From contig CM065805.1 of the NCBI GenBank assembly GCA_033398695.1, positions 72,446,762 to 72,510,761 on the forward strand: 64,000 nt of DNA, written 5' to 3'. Shown here piece by piece: positions 33,625 to 46,174 of this stretch (the stretch's first letter is position 1; each line of letters starts with the position of its first letter). The notes beneath the pieces were generated by a model that did no database searches, was not told the origin of the DNA, and saw only the letters and a list, made by a program, of their open reading frames with translations. Source of the stretch: Orobanche coerulescens. Its lineage: Eukaryota; Streptophyta; Magnoliopsida; Lamiales; Orobanchaceae. The position numbers were made by a program, and so were the translations under genes.

Positions 33625-35447
33625 TATTATATTCATTGTTGAGCATGCTGTGAACTGTTGTCTGACGGAATACGACATTGTGGTCGTGTCGGTCTTTCAT
33701 GATCGAGTTATTGTTTCCCTCTTGGAAAATCTTCTGATCCTTGTTGGATGTACATTTCTTCGAGATTGGTTGTCATATTGTATCGTGGCATATCTGGAGT
33801 CAGATACGTTCTGATCGTTCATGTGTAGGATTTCCGAACGGGCACGTGTAGCATATGTTGGTTTCGACCTCATATTAAACCGTGCACACGAGACGTACTT
33901 CATGAGGCTGATTAGGTACGAGAACAGACGTGTATTGATCAATACCCGTGGTTGGTTTGTACACGGACACATGTCCGGATCGAGCGTATCGTGGCGTCCA
34001 TCTTGAGTCTATTGATTGGTCGTTCACAGTCCATGTATAATTGGATCTGTTCGATATTCGGGTTGTCTTTGAAATCCCGTATATATGATTTGTATATGGT
34101 TGACGATTTTATTCTCTTTTGTATCTGTCAACGTTGAACCCTTAATAATCTCGTTCAGAGTTACCATATCGATGGTCAACTCATTTGATATCAATTCTTT
34201 ATTAATCTCGTTGGAGTTCACCCTGTCATTGGTAATCTCGTTCGTTATTGATCCTTATTGATTCCGTTTGGAAGTTGTCTCACCGTTGGTATTCTTGGTT
34301 ATTAGTCCTTGATTGATGTTATTGGAGTTTATCGCACCGTTGGTATTTCTAGTTGTCGACTCTTTTTGATCTTTTTAGAGTCTACCGTGTCATCGGTATT
34401 CTCGGTTATTGATTCTTAATTGATCCTTACCGTGTCGTCGGTATTCTCGGTTATTGATTCTTCGTTGATCCTTACCGTGTCGTCGGTATTATCGGTTGTC
34501 GACCTTTTATTGATCTTGTTGGGATTTGCCGTATTGTCGGTATTCTCGGTTATTGATTATGTCATTGATCTTGTTGGAGTTACCACATCATGGTATTCTC
34601 ATTCGTAGTTGATCCTTTATCGATCTTGTGTGGAAATATAATGTCATTGATATTTCCGTTGTGATGCATTGATTGTTTATCATTATTGACTGTGTGAGCA
34701 TTCATGCTTTGTATTGATATCCGGGACTTGCCATTGTTTCGGGACAGTTGATTTGCAGATGTACAGTGTGATATCGGTTTTATCAAGATTGGGATCCGAT
34801 TGGGCGATCCAGCCGACATAGTTAGTCTTGGCCAGATCATTCTATAATTGATATATGATAAGTTTGGAAATTCTGGTATCGTTTCGGATACAGTACAGGT
34901 GGTTACTTTTGAATTCATTCATCACTTAAGGACACGAGGCGTGGTATATGGTAAGAATTGATTTGTTATAGATTGTGACAGGTTGGTAAGGTTACTTCGG
35001 TAAGATTATATGGAGAATGTTCTTACTCTGTAGATTACATTGATATGTAATTGTCTTTGTCATGTGCTCGTTATCATTGTTGAGTATTATGGCTGACCCC
35101 ATCGTGGGATTTATCTTTTAGGTACTCGGTGTTCGAACTAGTAGCGGTCGTGAAGGGATGAGCTTTCCGGTGATACTGGATATGGCGTGATTGTCGGGAT
35201 TGTGTATTCTTTTCTGGTTTTTCTAATTCCGCTGCAATTGTATTTAATTATGTTTTTATCCGCTGCATGTGTATATTTTAAAATGGATTTCGGTATTCTT
35301 TGAATTATGTTTTCCGCTGCGTGTGTATGTACTTTCAAAGGGCCTTTTTGTATTTTTAAATATTTGCGAAAATGATTTTAGCCTTGTGGGTTCCAATATG
35401 GGACCCACTGCGCTGTAATATTCCCGATCGGTTTTGGAGGTGTTACA

Positions 35448-35837
35448 GAAGATGGTATCAGAGCTTTGGGTTTCGTAAAACCCGGGCATGTGTGTTATGT
35501 GGATCTACCGGTGCGGTAGTAGCGTGACTTTTGAAAATGATTTTCTGACTTTTGAGTCAAACCAATTTTGGAGGTTTCAAAATTTTTGAAATATATTCAA
35601 ATTGTTGTATTTTCGATGCCGGTGTGTTGTTAGTGTGTTGAGACTTTGTATGGGAGTCGTGTGCTCGTATCACGGAACATCATCGACTTCACGGACCTAT
35701 AAGTATGTTCTTTCGATTATTTCATTTTGATGATGATTATTTGAGTATGGTGTCGTGATTTTGAGATATTTCGGGATTGAGATACGATTATGACAGTCTT
35801 GAATTTCGAGGACGAAACTTATTTAAGTGGGTATATA
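35448..35837 (+). mobile_element. internal region C of the giant-LTR element (390 bp)
   Basis: Same as internal B apart from a few single-base deletions and substitutions (near 35715-35800). PBS TGGTATCAGAGC at its start. Confidence 0.85.
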
Positions 35838-36203
35838 TGTAATATCCTAGAATTTCACTATGAATTTTTCGCATTATTTTATCTGGGATGTCTGCATGCA
35901 GTGGGACCGACACGATATGAGTGGATAATTTTGGAAACCGTGACAGTCGTGCCAGTATGTCTATCGAGGTTATTTTGATTCTAGGATATTACATGCTTGG
36001 TGTGTTTTTCGATGTCGGATATACCGTATGAGTATATGTATGATTTTCATACTTGGTCGACAGTTGTATTCGAGGTATCGTGCATCAGAAGTATCGTATG
36101 AGAATGATATTAGAACGAGCATATGTATTCAGTATGTCGCGTTTACGTATTCAGTATATTGAGATGACAGACAGGAGCAAAATGGCTAAGTATGAAAGCC
36201 ATT

Positions 36204-36594
36204 ACGTACGTTATATGTTGGAGATTACGTACATAGCTAGTTAATCTTAACGTACGTTAAGCTGCATACATTACGTACGTTAAGAATGGAATCAGCGGGT
36301 CCGAGCTGTGGTCGGCAGGTGGGCCCGGTGTCGGCTGCTTTCGGCGTAGGATGTGGACAGGTGAGTCAACCTCGGCATTACGTACGCTATGCATGGCATA
36401 TTACGTATGTAATATGGGTTGATACTGTAGCAAGTCAACCATTACATTACGTACGCTACATTGATGGTATTATGTACGTAACGCAAGGTGCATAATAGTA
36501 CAGTTTACCCTGGATGACGATTACGTACGCTATATAGGACATATAACATACGTTAAAGGCCTTACGTACGTTAACGTTGGGACTTAACGTACGT
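36204..36594 (+). promoter_or_regulatory. 23-bp-phased ACGTACGT array in LTR C
   Basis: Same layout as in LTR B, shifted by 5217 bp (first octamer 36204, last 36587). The TATA box TATAAAA follows at 36611-36617. Confidence 0.7.
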
Positions 36595-36610
36595 AACGAG
36601 ATGCACAGTT

Positions 36611-36617
36611 TATAAAA
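36611..36617 (+). promoter_or_regulatory. TATA box of LTR C
   Basis: TATAAAA, at the same place as in LTR B, followed by the ctttcatttcctcacg motif. Confidence 0.65.
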
Positions 36618-37086
36618 TAAGAACGGGACTTTCATTTCCTCACGTAAGAAAACACATTTCCTCCTCCCCAAATCGTCCCTCTTCACTCTCAAACCCATTT
36701 CAGACCCTCATACCATTGTTAAGACTTTGATAAGGATGATCGGAAGCTTGAAACTTGGAGTTCTTGGAGTTTTGGAAGTATTTGATTGTGTTATTCATCT
36801 TCAAAAGGTATGTTGATGAACTCTACTCCTTGAATTCGGATTTTGATATTAGTGTTGATGTTCTTCTTCGTATGAAGATGATTATGGTATTGTTGTTACG
36901 ATTCTTGAGGATATATGAACTATATGTTGAAAGAAGATGATGATATGTTGGTTTTTGTCTTGAATATGTTGACTATGATTATAGAATCATGTTGTTCTTG
37001 GTGATCTTGGTAGTATTACTTCGATTCTTGATGTTAGGAGGATCGTATGTTGGAGAATATGATGATACATGCCTTGGATTATGGAT

Positions 37087-37994
37087 TAGATGATGGTTAG
37101 ATGTTAGAACACATTGAATTACGTCGTTTTGTTGGCTTCAAACGTGATTATGGATTAATTCATGTTCTTGAAGAATTCTTGAATGATATATGTCCGTAAA
37201 TTGGAAGGATTGCGGTTAATTTTGGTATATGATTATTCATGATGATAGCCGTAATTGTATTCCTATGAATTTGCAAGAATGAGCCATGTTAATCCGAATT
37301 TAAGATTGAAGTCGGAACCAAGAATGTTGTAGACGTTGGTAGAACTATTGATTATCGAAATTCGGCTTGTATTCGTATTGTTAAGAGTTGATTTGGATTG
37401 GTTTCGCATGATCGAGATACCGTCGAGTTTGATTGGTTGGTCATATCGGTTATTGATTGTTATTGAACGTATCGTTAATTGATTATTGCATTAGGTTGCG
37501 TTTAGTGATCGTTGGTGTTAACCGTTGTACTGCGGATGAGTAGATGATGGTTAGATGTTAGAACACATTGAATTACGTCGTTTTGTTGGCTTCAAACGTG
37601 ATTATGGATTAATTCATGTTCTTGAAGAATTCTTGAATAATATATGTCCGTAAATTGGAAGGATTGCGGTTAATTTTGGTATATGATTATTCATGATGAT
37701 AGCCGTAATTGTATTCCTATGAATTTGCAAGAATGAGCCATGTTAATCCGAATTTAAGATTGAAGTCGGAACCAAGAATGTTGTAGACGTTGGTAGAACT
37801 ATTGATTATCGAAATTCGGCTTGTATTCGTATTGTTAAGAGTTGATTTGGATTGGTTTCGCATGATCGAGATACCGTCGAGTTTGATTGGTTGGTCATAT
37901 CGGTTATTGATTGTTATTGAACGTATCGTTAATTGATTATTGCATTAGGTTGTGTTTAGTGATCGTTGGTGTTAACCGTTGTTATCGCTGGATG
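37087..37994. repeat. 454-bp tandem duplication in LTR C
   Basis: Same duplication as in LTR B. The end of unit 2 differs (tcgctggatgagctggtcat in place of the B sequence), a small local rearrangement. Confidence 0.85.
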
Positions 37995-38639
37995 AGCTGG
38001 TCATGAGCATGTAGATGAAGACGACGGGACTAGTAACAACTCCATCGTATCAGTATCGAGGCAAGTTATGCTTGCTCAGTTCATAATGTTAATAAATGGT
38101 TTCGTTTTCATTGCATTTATGATTCATATAGCAATGGCATTATGGAATATATGAATTGCCGGAATGGTGGTATGTATGGTATTTTTGTACTAAGATAAAT
38201 CATAATGTATATGATTTTAAGGATGTCTACTGGAAATGGGAACGTGAATTATAATTTGGTCTATTGCATGAGAAGTTGGATATCAAGGTTAATTATCGTG
38301 TCGATGTTGAACTCGGGATGGTGGTTTGGTATTAGTTATGGACTGTACTTCATTTTGGATTGTCGGATAAACCATGTATTCGTTCAGGGTGGTTGGTCGT
38401 GGAAAGGTTAGCGTCTCCAGCTTGAGGTAAATTAATATTGTTAGATTATGATAATCATCATGTTGCATTATTGCATGTGTGTGTTGATATTTCATGCGGT
38501 GAATGTGCACCATTGTTTGTTACGTTTTGTGAAGTGCTCTTTCTTTGAGCCGTAATCTGTGGGGCCGATGTGTTGGGGATAAAACCTGTATGGTACCCGA
38601 ATGGAAATGTGTTAGGGGATAAGACCTAAATGGCACCTA

Positions 38640-38843
38640 TGTCCGAAGTATTCCTGAGTAGATGCTTCCGTGACCCTCGGCTGCTGCCTTGGGAGTTTAT
38701 GTGATATTGTCCGGGGTATTCCTGAGTAGATGCTTCCGTGGCCCTCGGCTGCTGTCTTGGGAGTTTATGTGATATTGTCCAGAGTATTCCTGAGTAGATG
38801 CTTCCGTGACCCTTGGCTGCTGCCTTGGGAGTTTATGTGCTAT
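38640..38843. repeat. three 68-bp tandem repeats in LTR C
   Basis: Same unit as in LTRs A and B. Confidence 0.85.
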
Positions 38844-40873
38844 TATTATATGCATTGTTGAGCATGCTGTGAACTGTTGTCTGACGGAATACGACATTGT
38901 GGTCGTGTCGGTCTTTCATGATCGAGTTATTGTTTCCCTCTTGGAAAATCTTCTGATCCTTGTTGGATGTACATTTCTTCGATATTGGTTGTCATATTGT
39001 ATCGTGGCATATCTGGAGTCAGATACGTTCTGATCGTTCATGTGTAGGATTTCGGAACGGGTACGTGTAGCATATGTTGGTTTCGACCTCATATTAAACC
39101 GTGCACACGAGACGTACTTCATGAGGCTGATTAGGTACGAGAACAGACGTGTATTGATCAATACCCGTGGTTGGTTTATACACGGACACATGTCCGGATC
39201 GAGCGTATCCTGGCGTCCATCTTGAGTCTATTGATTGGTCGTTCACAGTCCATGTATAATTGGATCTGTTCGATATTCGGGTTGTCTTTGAAATCCCGTA
39301 TATATGATTTGTATATGGTTGACGATTTTATTCTCTCTTGTATCTGTCAACGTTGAACCCTTACTAATCTCGTTCAGAGTTACCATATCGATGGTCAACA
39401 CATTTGATATCAATTCTTTATTAATCTCGTTGGAGTTCACCCTGTCATTGGTAATCTCGTTCGTTATTGATCCTTATTGATTCCGTTTGGAAGTTGTCTC
39501 ACCGTTGGTATTCTTGGTTATTAGTCCTTGATTGATGTTATTGGAGTTTATCGCACCATTGGTATTTCTGGTTGTCGACTCTTTTTGATATTTTTAGAGT
39601 CTACCGTGTCATCGGTATTCTCGGTTATTGATTCTTAATTGATCCTTACCGTGTCGTCGGTATTCTCGGTTATTGATTCTTCGTTGATCCTTACCGTGTC
39701 GCCGGTATTATCGGTTGTCGACCTTTTATTGATCTTGTTGGGATTTGCCGTATTGTCGGTATTCTCGGTTATTGATTATGTCATTGATCTTGTTGGAGTT
39801 ACCACATCATGGTATTCTCGTTTGTAGTTGATCCTTTGTCGATCTTGTGTGGAAATATAATGTCATTGATATTTCCGTTGTGATGCATTGATTGTTTATC
39901 ATTATCGACTGTGTGAGCATTCATGCTTTGTATTGATATTCGGGACTTGCCATTGTTTCGGGACAGTTGATTTGCAGATGTACAGTGTGATATCGGTTTT
40001 ATCAAGATTGGGATCCGACTGGGCGACCCAGCCGACAGAGTTAGTCTTGGCCAGATCATTCTATAATTGATATATGATAAGTTTGGAAATTTTGATATCA
40101 TTTTGGATACAGTACAGGTGGTTACTTTTGAATTCATTCATCACTTAAGGACACGAGGCGTGGTATATGGTAAGAATTGATTTGCTATAGATTGTGACAG
40201 GTTGGTAAGGTTACTTCGGTAAGATTACATGGAGAATGTTCTTACTCTGTAGATTACATTGATATGTAATTGTCTTTGTGATGTGATCGTTATCATTGTT
40301 GAGCATTATGGCTGACCCCGTCGTGGGATTTATCTTTTAGGTACTCGGAGTTCGAACTAGTAGCGGTCGTGAAGGGATGAGCTTTTCGGTGATACTGGCT
40401 ATGGCGTGATTGTCGGGACTGTGTATTCTTTTCTGGTTTTTCTAATTCCGCTGCAATTGTATTTAGTTATGTTTTTATCCGCTGCGTGTGTATATTTTAA
40501 AATGGCTTTCGGTATTCTTTGAATTGTGTTTTCCGCTGCGTGTGTATGTACTTTCAAAGGGCCTTTTTGCATTTTTAAACGTTTGCGAAAATGATTTTAG
40601 CTTTGTGGGTTCCAATATGGGGCCCACGGCGCTGTAATATTCCCGGTCGGTTTTGGAGGTGTTTGTAATATCCGGGGATAATTTTTTTTCCGTGTTACTG
40701 TTGAGTTGTACGTATTCATTTGGAATTGTACAAGTGTTGTTGTTTTGGACTGATACAATGTATATTGTATTGGAATATTTCGGGATCGAAATATTATACT
40801 TGTCGTCGGGTTAGTTTCGTCGTTTGAATGTTGGTTGGAGAGTTTGGATTTTTGGCTAAGTACACTAGCCTTA

Positions 40874-41243
40874 ACGTACGCTATATGTGTAGACTTACGT
40901 ACGTTAAGGGTTGAGTATTACGTACGTTATGCCTGTAAGGTTACGTACGTAAGGCTTGGTAGGTGGCAGGAACCTTCCTCGTAGTCACTTTCGGCCGGTG
41001 GGTCCCGAGCATCTTCCGATCGAATCTCACTATTGCAGTCAACGGACCCTTACGTACGTTAAGAGGTGATCTCTACGTACGTAGTATAGGTCTTGTTAAC
41101 GTACGTAATAAGTCCTTATTTACGTACGTTAAGGCCTTCGTATTTTAGTCCAGTTAGTTACGTATTTTCATTAAATGCGTTAATGTCTTAGTATAGCGTC
41201 GTAATGCCTCTTACGTCGTTAACCATAAGTGTATAACGTACGT
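40874..41243 (+). promoter_or_regulatory. 23-bp-phased ACGTACGT array, left LTR of the gag-only Ty3 element
   Basis: Octamers start at 40874, 40897, 40920, 40943, 41052, 41075, 41099 and 41122, then degraded sites, then 41236. Spacings are 23 or 24 with one gap of 109. Two sites intact in the right LTR have lost one A each here (cgtcgt in place of cgtacgt). Confidence 0.7.
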
Positions 41244-42696
41244 AGCATTGGTCGATCTATTTATCTTGGTTTCGTCTTTCATTTCCTCACGAACCAAAAC
41301 ACATTTCCTCTCCCTAGAATCGTCCATTTGGACTTGTTATTAATGTTTAGCCTCTTCCAACTCGATCTTGATCATCCTAGCTTGGATTGAAGCTTGAAGT
41401 TGGAAGCTTGTTGATGCTCCTTTGGTGTTTGGAGGCTTCTTCTTGTTCTTCTTTGGTAAGTTCCCTCAATCTCTTGTTCTTCTAGTGATTTTTGAGTTGT
41501 TGTTGTTGTTTTCTTCGGGTATTGTTTGATTCATGGAGTATATCATGATTCTTCGTGGTTTTGATAAACTTTTGATGAAGAACATGTTGGTATAGCTTGA
41601 GTATGATTATGTTCTTGATGTTTTAGATTGTTGGGAGGTTTTTAATCATGTCTAGGAAAGATTATGTTAAGATTGCTATATGATTAACATAGTCTTGAAA
41701 TGATTATTATTGTTGGTGGTGTTTTTGTAAGATTTTAACCATTTTAGTAAGGATTTATGATGATCCAGGAGGTGATTATCATAATTTGAAAATGGTTGAG
41801 TGAATCTTGTGGTTTAATCCGAATTCATGAGGTTATGATGAAGGATTTTTATTTCAAACATCATGGTTATTGAGTTGATGATGTTCTTGGGGTGATAATG
41901 ATAATATTGATAATATTATCATTGTAGGAGGATCAATTTGATGATATTGGTGATATTATCACTTTGAGATGTTTGTTTTGATGATTGTTCTTAAATGAAT
42001 CTTGTTGAGTAGATTTCACAAGTGTTAAGAACGTAATGATCATGTTAATTGATCATCGAGGTGTTGGAGAATGTTAGAATTCATAGTTGATAACTATGAT
42101 ATCAGTTCGTGCGGTGTGATCGATTCGTGTTTGAATCGGGCTTTGTCTTTGTCGTTGTTTTCTATTGATTTTGTGTTTTTGAATGAATCGTTTTCATTCA
42201 AGGTTGTTCGAGTGTTTGTGATCGTCGGGAGGCGCCGTTCGTCATTTCGTGCCAGGACGTTGATCGTGGAAGGACTTTCTCGCCTTCGGTTTGAGGCAAG
42301 TTTTATACTTGTACTGGTCAATGAGATTAATGTTATCATATATGTGTATGAATGTATTGTATCATTTCGAGACTTAGTCTCTCCGTGGTTTGTTGATATT
42401 CGGGAATTGTTTGATGTAATACCCTTTGGCAATTATGCTAGATGTTATTGTTATTCGTTATCGGCCGGTTTAAGGCATTGAGATTCTTGTTGTCGATAGC
42501 CGGTTCGCGGCATCGATGTATCGATTATTATTGTTGATGTTAATGTCGTTCTGAGGCATCGTTGAATCGTTATTATCGAATTGGAACTGTTGCTATGATG
42601 TAGCATTGGCCGATGGAAGGCATTTGATATATTCGTTTATCATATCTGTTTCGGTGGTCGGTTTAAGATGCCGGGACATCCATTCTACCGTATCAT

Positions 42697-43085
42697 TGTG
42701 TATCGATTGACCGTTCTAAGGTAATCGATGTATTTAATTGGGATTATCGAAGATAATTCCCATCCGTTGTATCATTGGTTATCGATTAACCGTTCTAAGG
42801 TAATCGATGTATTTAATTGGGATTATCGAAGATAATTCCCATCCGTGTATCATTGGTTATCGATTGACCGTTCTAAGGTAATCGATGTATTTAATTGGGA
42901 TTATCGAAGATAATTCCCATCCATTGTATCATTGGTTACCGATTAACCGTTCTAAGGTAATCTATGTACTTAATTGGGATTATCGAAGATAGTTCCCATC
43001 CGTTGTATCATTGTGATCGATTGGCCATTCCAAGGCAGTCGAGGTATTTGAATTGGGACCGCCGTGGATGGTGCCCATCCATGAG
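42697..43085. repeat. 78-bp tandem repeats in left LTR
   Basis: About five units with ttctaaggtaatcgatgtat and gggattatcgaagataattc; the last is diverged. The same block is in the right LTR (52961-53350). Confidence 0.85.
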
Positions 43086-43370
43086 TTGTTGTTGTCGTGT
43101 TGGCCGACTCAAGGCAGCACGCTATTATTCTTGTGAATTTGGTAGTCTTGGGATCGTTACTATTGTGATTGATTGTGTTTTGGAGGCTAGTCTCGGCTAG
43201 TGCTCGATGGGTAAGTTTGGGGCTTGAACCTTCGCGGTTGGTTTCCCAACACCTACAGTTCAGTAGGTCACGGTCACTGGATGATCTCATTATGGGTAAG
43301 TCTGGGGCTTGAACCTTCGCGGTTGGTTTCCCAGCACCTGCAATTCGGCAGGTCACGGTCATTGGATGAC

Positions 43371-43558
43371 CTCATTGTGATACGGCTTCGTGCCGTGGCT
43401 TCGGCCCTCATTGTGATACGGCTTCGTGCCGTGGCTTCGGCCCTCATTGTGATACGGCTTCGTGCCGTGGCTTCGGCCCTCATTGTGATACGGCTTCGTG
43501 CCGTGGCTTCGGCCCTCATTGTGATACCGCTTCATGCCGTGGCTTCGGCCCTCATTGT
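43371..43558. repeat. 36-bp minisatellite in left LTR
   Basis: Five units of ctcattgtgatacggcttcg plus tgccgtggcttcggcc. Each holds two short inverted repeats around TTCG (GGC-TTCG-GCC and CGGC-TTCGT-GCCG). The right LTR has shortened versions. Confidence 0.85.
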
Positions 43559-44382
43559 TACAGCTTCGGGCTATTTTGGCTTCAGGCCATTGTGGTGATT
43601 GACAGCTTCGGCTGAGTGACATTCAGGGTATTATGATGATAAACAGCTTGGTGTTAATTTATTAAGGCCATTGTGATGTATCGGTATTTCCGTTGGAGCT
43701 TTCGGGCATTGTGATCCTTATTTATTTCATCGTTGGTTTGATTTACTTTCGGGTAATGTATTGTTGTGTTCTGTATTGATGATTCGCCGTTGGGCACTTA
43801 TGTTCTAACCTGTTGAGCAGGTATCGATCGGATGCCGTGGGCATAGTATTCCACGAATGCTCGATTCTTACTTTGGTTTGTGAGCATCTCGTATTACCAT
43901 TATTATACTATTCATTCTGCCTTTTGGATGCATATCATGTTGTACATGTATTTGATAATCATTATCTGGATGACTGACCCCGTGGGGGCGGAACATGTTT
44001 TCATGTTTTAGGTGTTTGCGAGGAGAGAGTTGAGACACAGGGGCATGACGGTGGCGACGAGGCATTCAAGCGATACTAGTCCGAGATGTTTTGGTGTCCA
44101 TGTCAGTCAGGTAGTTGGAGTACTCCAGTTTTGTCAGTTATTATCATTTTGTATTATCCGAGCAAGGCTCGTGGAGGTCGTTGTATTTTATTTGGGTCAT
44201 GTAGGCCCACTGTTGTCATTGAAATTCCATATCGGAATATTATGTTGGATGTCAGTGTAGGGATTGTGATTCCCCTTTTGGTCAGTTAGTTGTATTTTTG
44301 GTCGTGATAGCCTGGTGGATCTCCTGGTGTGGGGTCCACGGCACTGTAATAACCCAATAGGATTTGGGGGTGTTACAGAAGA

Positions 44383-44394
44383 TGGTATCAGAGC
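44383..44394 (+). other. primer binding site of the gag-only Ty3 element
   Basis: TGGTATCAGAGC, complementary to the 3' end of initiator tRNA-Met, 5 bp after the LTR end. Confidence 0.85.
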
Positions 44395-44880
44395 ATTGGG
44401 TTGTGAGATACCTTGATATGTGAGTTATGCGGTTCTGCCGACGCGGTAGTAGTGAACTGTCAGGTTATGACAATGCAGATCGGGTTTGTGAGTCGTGGTA
44501 GTTGAGCAGTATGCGAGTCATTCTTTCATCGAGTCGTCGTCGATGAAGACTAGTATCGCAAGACCTCGAAGCTTCGTATGACCTGTGTAAGGACTCGATT
44601 CTCTTGTATGTTCATACATTCATTATGCCATTGATTATACATGTTTTGTTGAAACCTGTATGTAACATTATGTTACGACTCATTCATGATTAATTGCTTT
44701 GGAGCGTTTCGGCTCAGTATTGGCTATAATTAACATATTTGAAGCGATTGTTTATTTGTTGAGTATATATACTCGTGTTTGGCTATTGACATAGCATTGG
44801 GGATTAGCCGTTGAGGCATATTTGAGCTTTGTTCATGATCGAGCGTTATTCTTTCAGTATGGAAAGAAGAAACCGAGGAT

Positions 44881-46174
44881 GTGGCGAGAGGGGTAAAGTC
44901 TGCGGAGCGAGCAAAACCAGAACCTCGTGATTATGCGCGTGCGGATGCGAGAGGATCGAATTCAGCCGGATATGTGACTTATGCGACCGGTTCCCCTTCG
45001 GAACGTCATACTCGAGGAGTCGACCAGACTGAGAGTGACCACATCGACCCTTACTTGCTTATGAGGGGCATGATGACCCAGATGACTCAGATGACGCAGA
45101 TAATGGAAACCATGCAGACCTCGATGGTTTGTGGTACTCAGCAGCAGGGACTCCAGGTGCCATTCTATGGACAGGCCAGGAGAGTGAGTCAAATTATCGG
45201 CGACATCTCTCGTCAGAGGCCACCTATTTTTGAGGGTTCGTCGGAACCAGCTGATATTGTTCATTGGCTTGAACATTTTGATAAACTCTTCGACATGGTT
45301 CAGTGTCCGGAAGAGAGTAAGGTGGCAGTAGCGGCTTATTATTTGAGTAAAGGCGCTTATTCTTGGTGGCTTTCCGTGAAACCCACCGATCGTGATTGTG
45401 CTTGGAGTGAGTTTAAGACTCTCATGTTAGAGAGGTATTATCCGGCTCCACTCCGTGAAGCCAAGTTGTCAGAGGTTTTGAACCCCGAATCCGTCAAGAA
45501 CGAGGGTGTTATTGTTATTGTGGAGAAGTTTCAGGGACTCCTTCAGTTTGCTTCATCTGTTATCCGTACTGAGGCGGATAAGATCAAGTATTTTAGCAAG
45601 AGGCTGAACCCGCAGTTGAGGATGCAGTTGTTCAACCATAATTGCAATTCACTTGGTGAATTCATCGAGAAGGCTCTTGGAGCAGAGATTTTGATCAAGG
45701 AGCTTGCTCGGAAGAACCCTTCAGTTTCTTTCTGAGAGAGGACTAGGATGCCGGTTCATTCAGAAGGACATCGGGATCTGACGTCCAAGAGGTCGTCTTC
45801 TAGTCGTCTTCGTGCAGGGAAATCATCTTCTTCTCCGGTGACGAGTTCGACTGTTGTTTGCTTTAATTGTGATTGGCGGGCACATTAGCACCGTTATGCT
45901 TGTGCCAGCTATTGTTTGTTTTCTGTGTGGGAGGCCGGGACACCTTCAGAAATACTGCAGGAGTTCTAGTACCAGTAGGTCTCGAGAGACCTCACGGGCC
46001 TCGAGAGATTTTGTTGCTTCAGTCCGTACTCCATCCAAGGGGTCGTATCGGGCTTCGGGAGCCAGAAGTATGGACACCCGAGGAGGAGCGGCGAGCTCAG
46101 ATTTGGATCTTCCTCGAGTCGATCAGATCGAGGAGTTCGATGACCTGGAAGATGTTGATTTTGGATACATTTGA
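44881..46174 (+). pseudogene. gag: gag of the Ty3 gag-only element
   Basis: Gag packages the RNA. The stretch 44881-45735 is open and includes the Retrotrans_gag core: RQRPPIFEGSSEPADIVHWL, FDMVQCPEESKVAVAAYYL, AYSWWLSV, FKTLMLERYYP and FQGLLQF. It has no in-frame ATG at its start; the nearest ATG (44859, MERRNRG) is in another frame, so an early frameshift is likely. A TGA at 45733 ends the open part; the frame reaches CFNCDWRAH and another stop. A complete zinc knuckle CFLCGRPGHLQKYC (45917-45958) lies in a different frame, which ends at 46174 after an acidic tail. Function as written is doubtful. No pol follows. Confidence 0.85.

Larger units (their letters stand above)
30620..35447 (+). 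mobile_element. giant LTR B (4828 bp)
   Basis: Full-length type copy. Order: about 370 bp of U3, the ACGTACGT array (30987-31377), TATA box (31394-31400), a start-like motif ctttcatttcctcacg, a 454-bp tandem duplication (31870-32777), three 68-bp repeats from 33421, short imperfect repeats near 34380-34560, and a conserved 3' part (ggctgacccc, ttttaggtactcgg) to GGTGTTACA. Only small unrelated ORFs are present, and they do not look like genes. Confidence 0.9.
35838..40663 (+). mobile_element. giant LTR C, main part (last 3 bp at 54655-54657)
   Basis: Nearly identical to LTR B, with the same 454-bp duplication (37087-37540 and 37541-about 37994). It is interrupted at 40663 by the Ty3 gag-only element. 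The target duplicate GTGTT is at 40659-40663 and 54650-54654, after which the LTR finishes with aca. Removing the insertion gives 4829 bp. Confidence 0.9.
40664..44377 (+). mobile_element. left LTR of the gag-only Ty3 element (3714 bp)
   Basis: It starts TGTAATATCCGGGGATAATT and ends GGGGGTGTTACA. The ACGTACGT array (40874-41243) is followed by an AT-rich TATA-like ctatttat (about 41267) and the start-like ctttcatttcctcacg. It holds about five 78-bp repeats (42697-43085), two 84-bp repeats (gggcttgaaccttcgcggtt, 43207-43375) and five 36-bp repeats (43371-43558). No gene. Confidence 0.9.

Noticed and set aside
42071..42481. 136-codon ORF in the Ty3 gag-only LTR, present in both LTRs
   Set aside because: An overlapping opposite-strand ORF covers the same DNA and there is no recognisable domain; probably chance.
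43224..43598. ORF with repeated IVIRLRAVASAL peptides
   Set aside because: It is only the translation of the 36-bp minisatellite in an LTR; other frames and the opposite strand are also open for the same reason.
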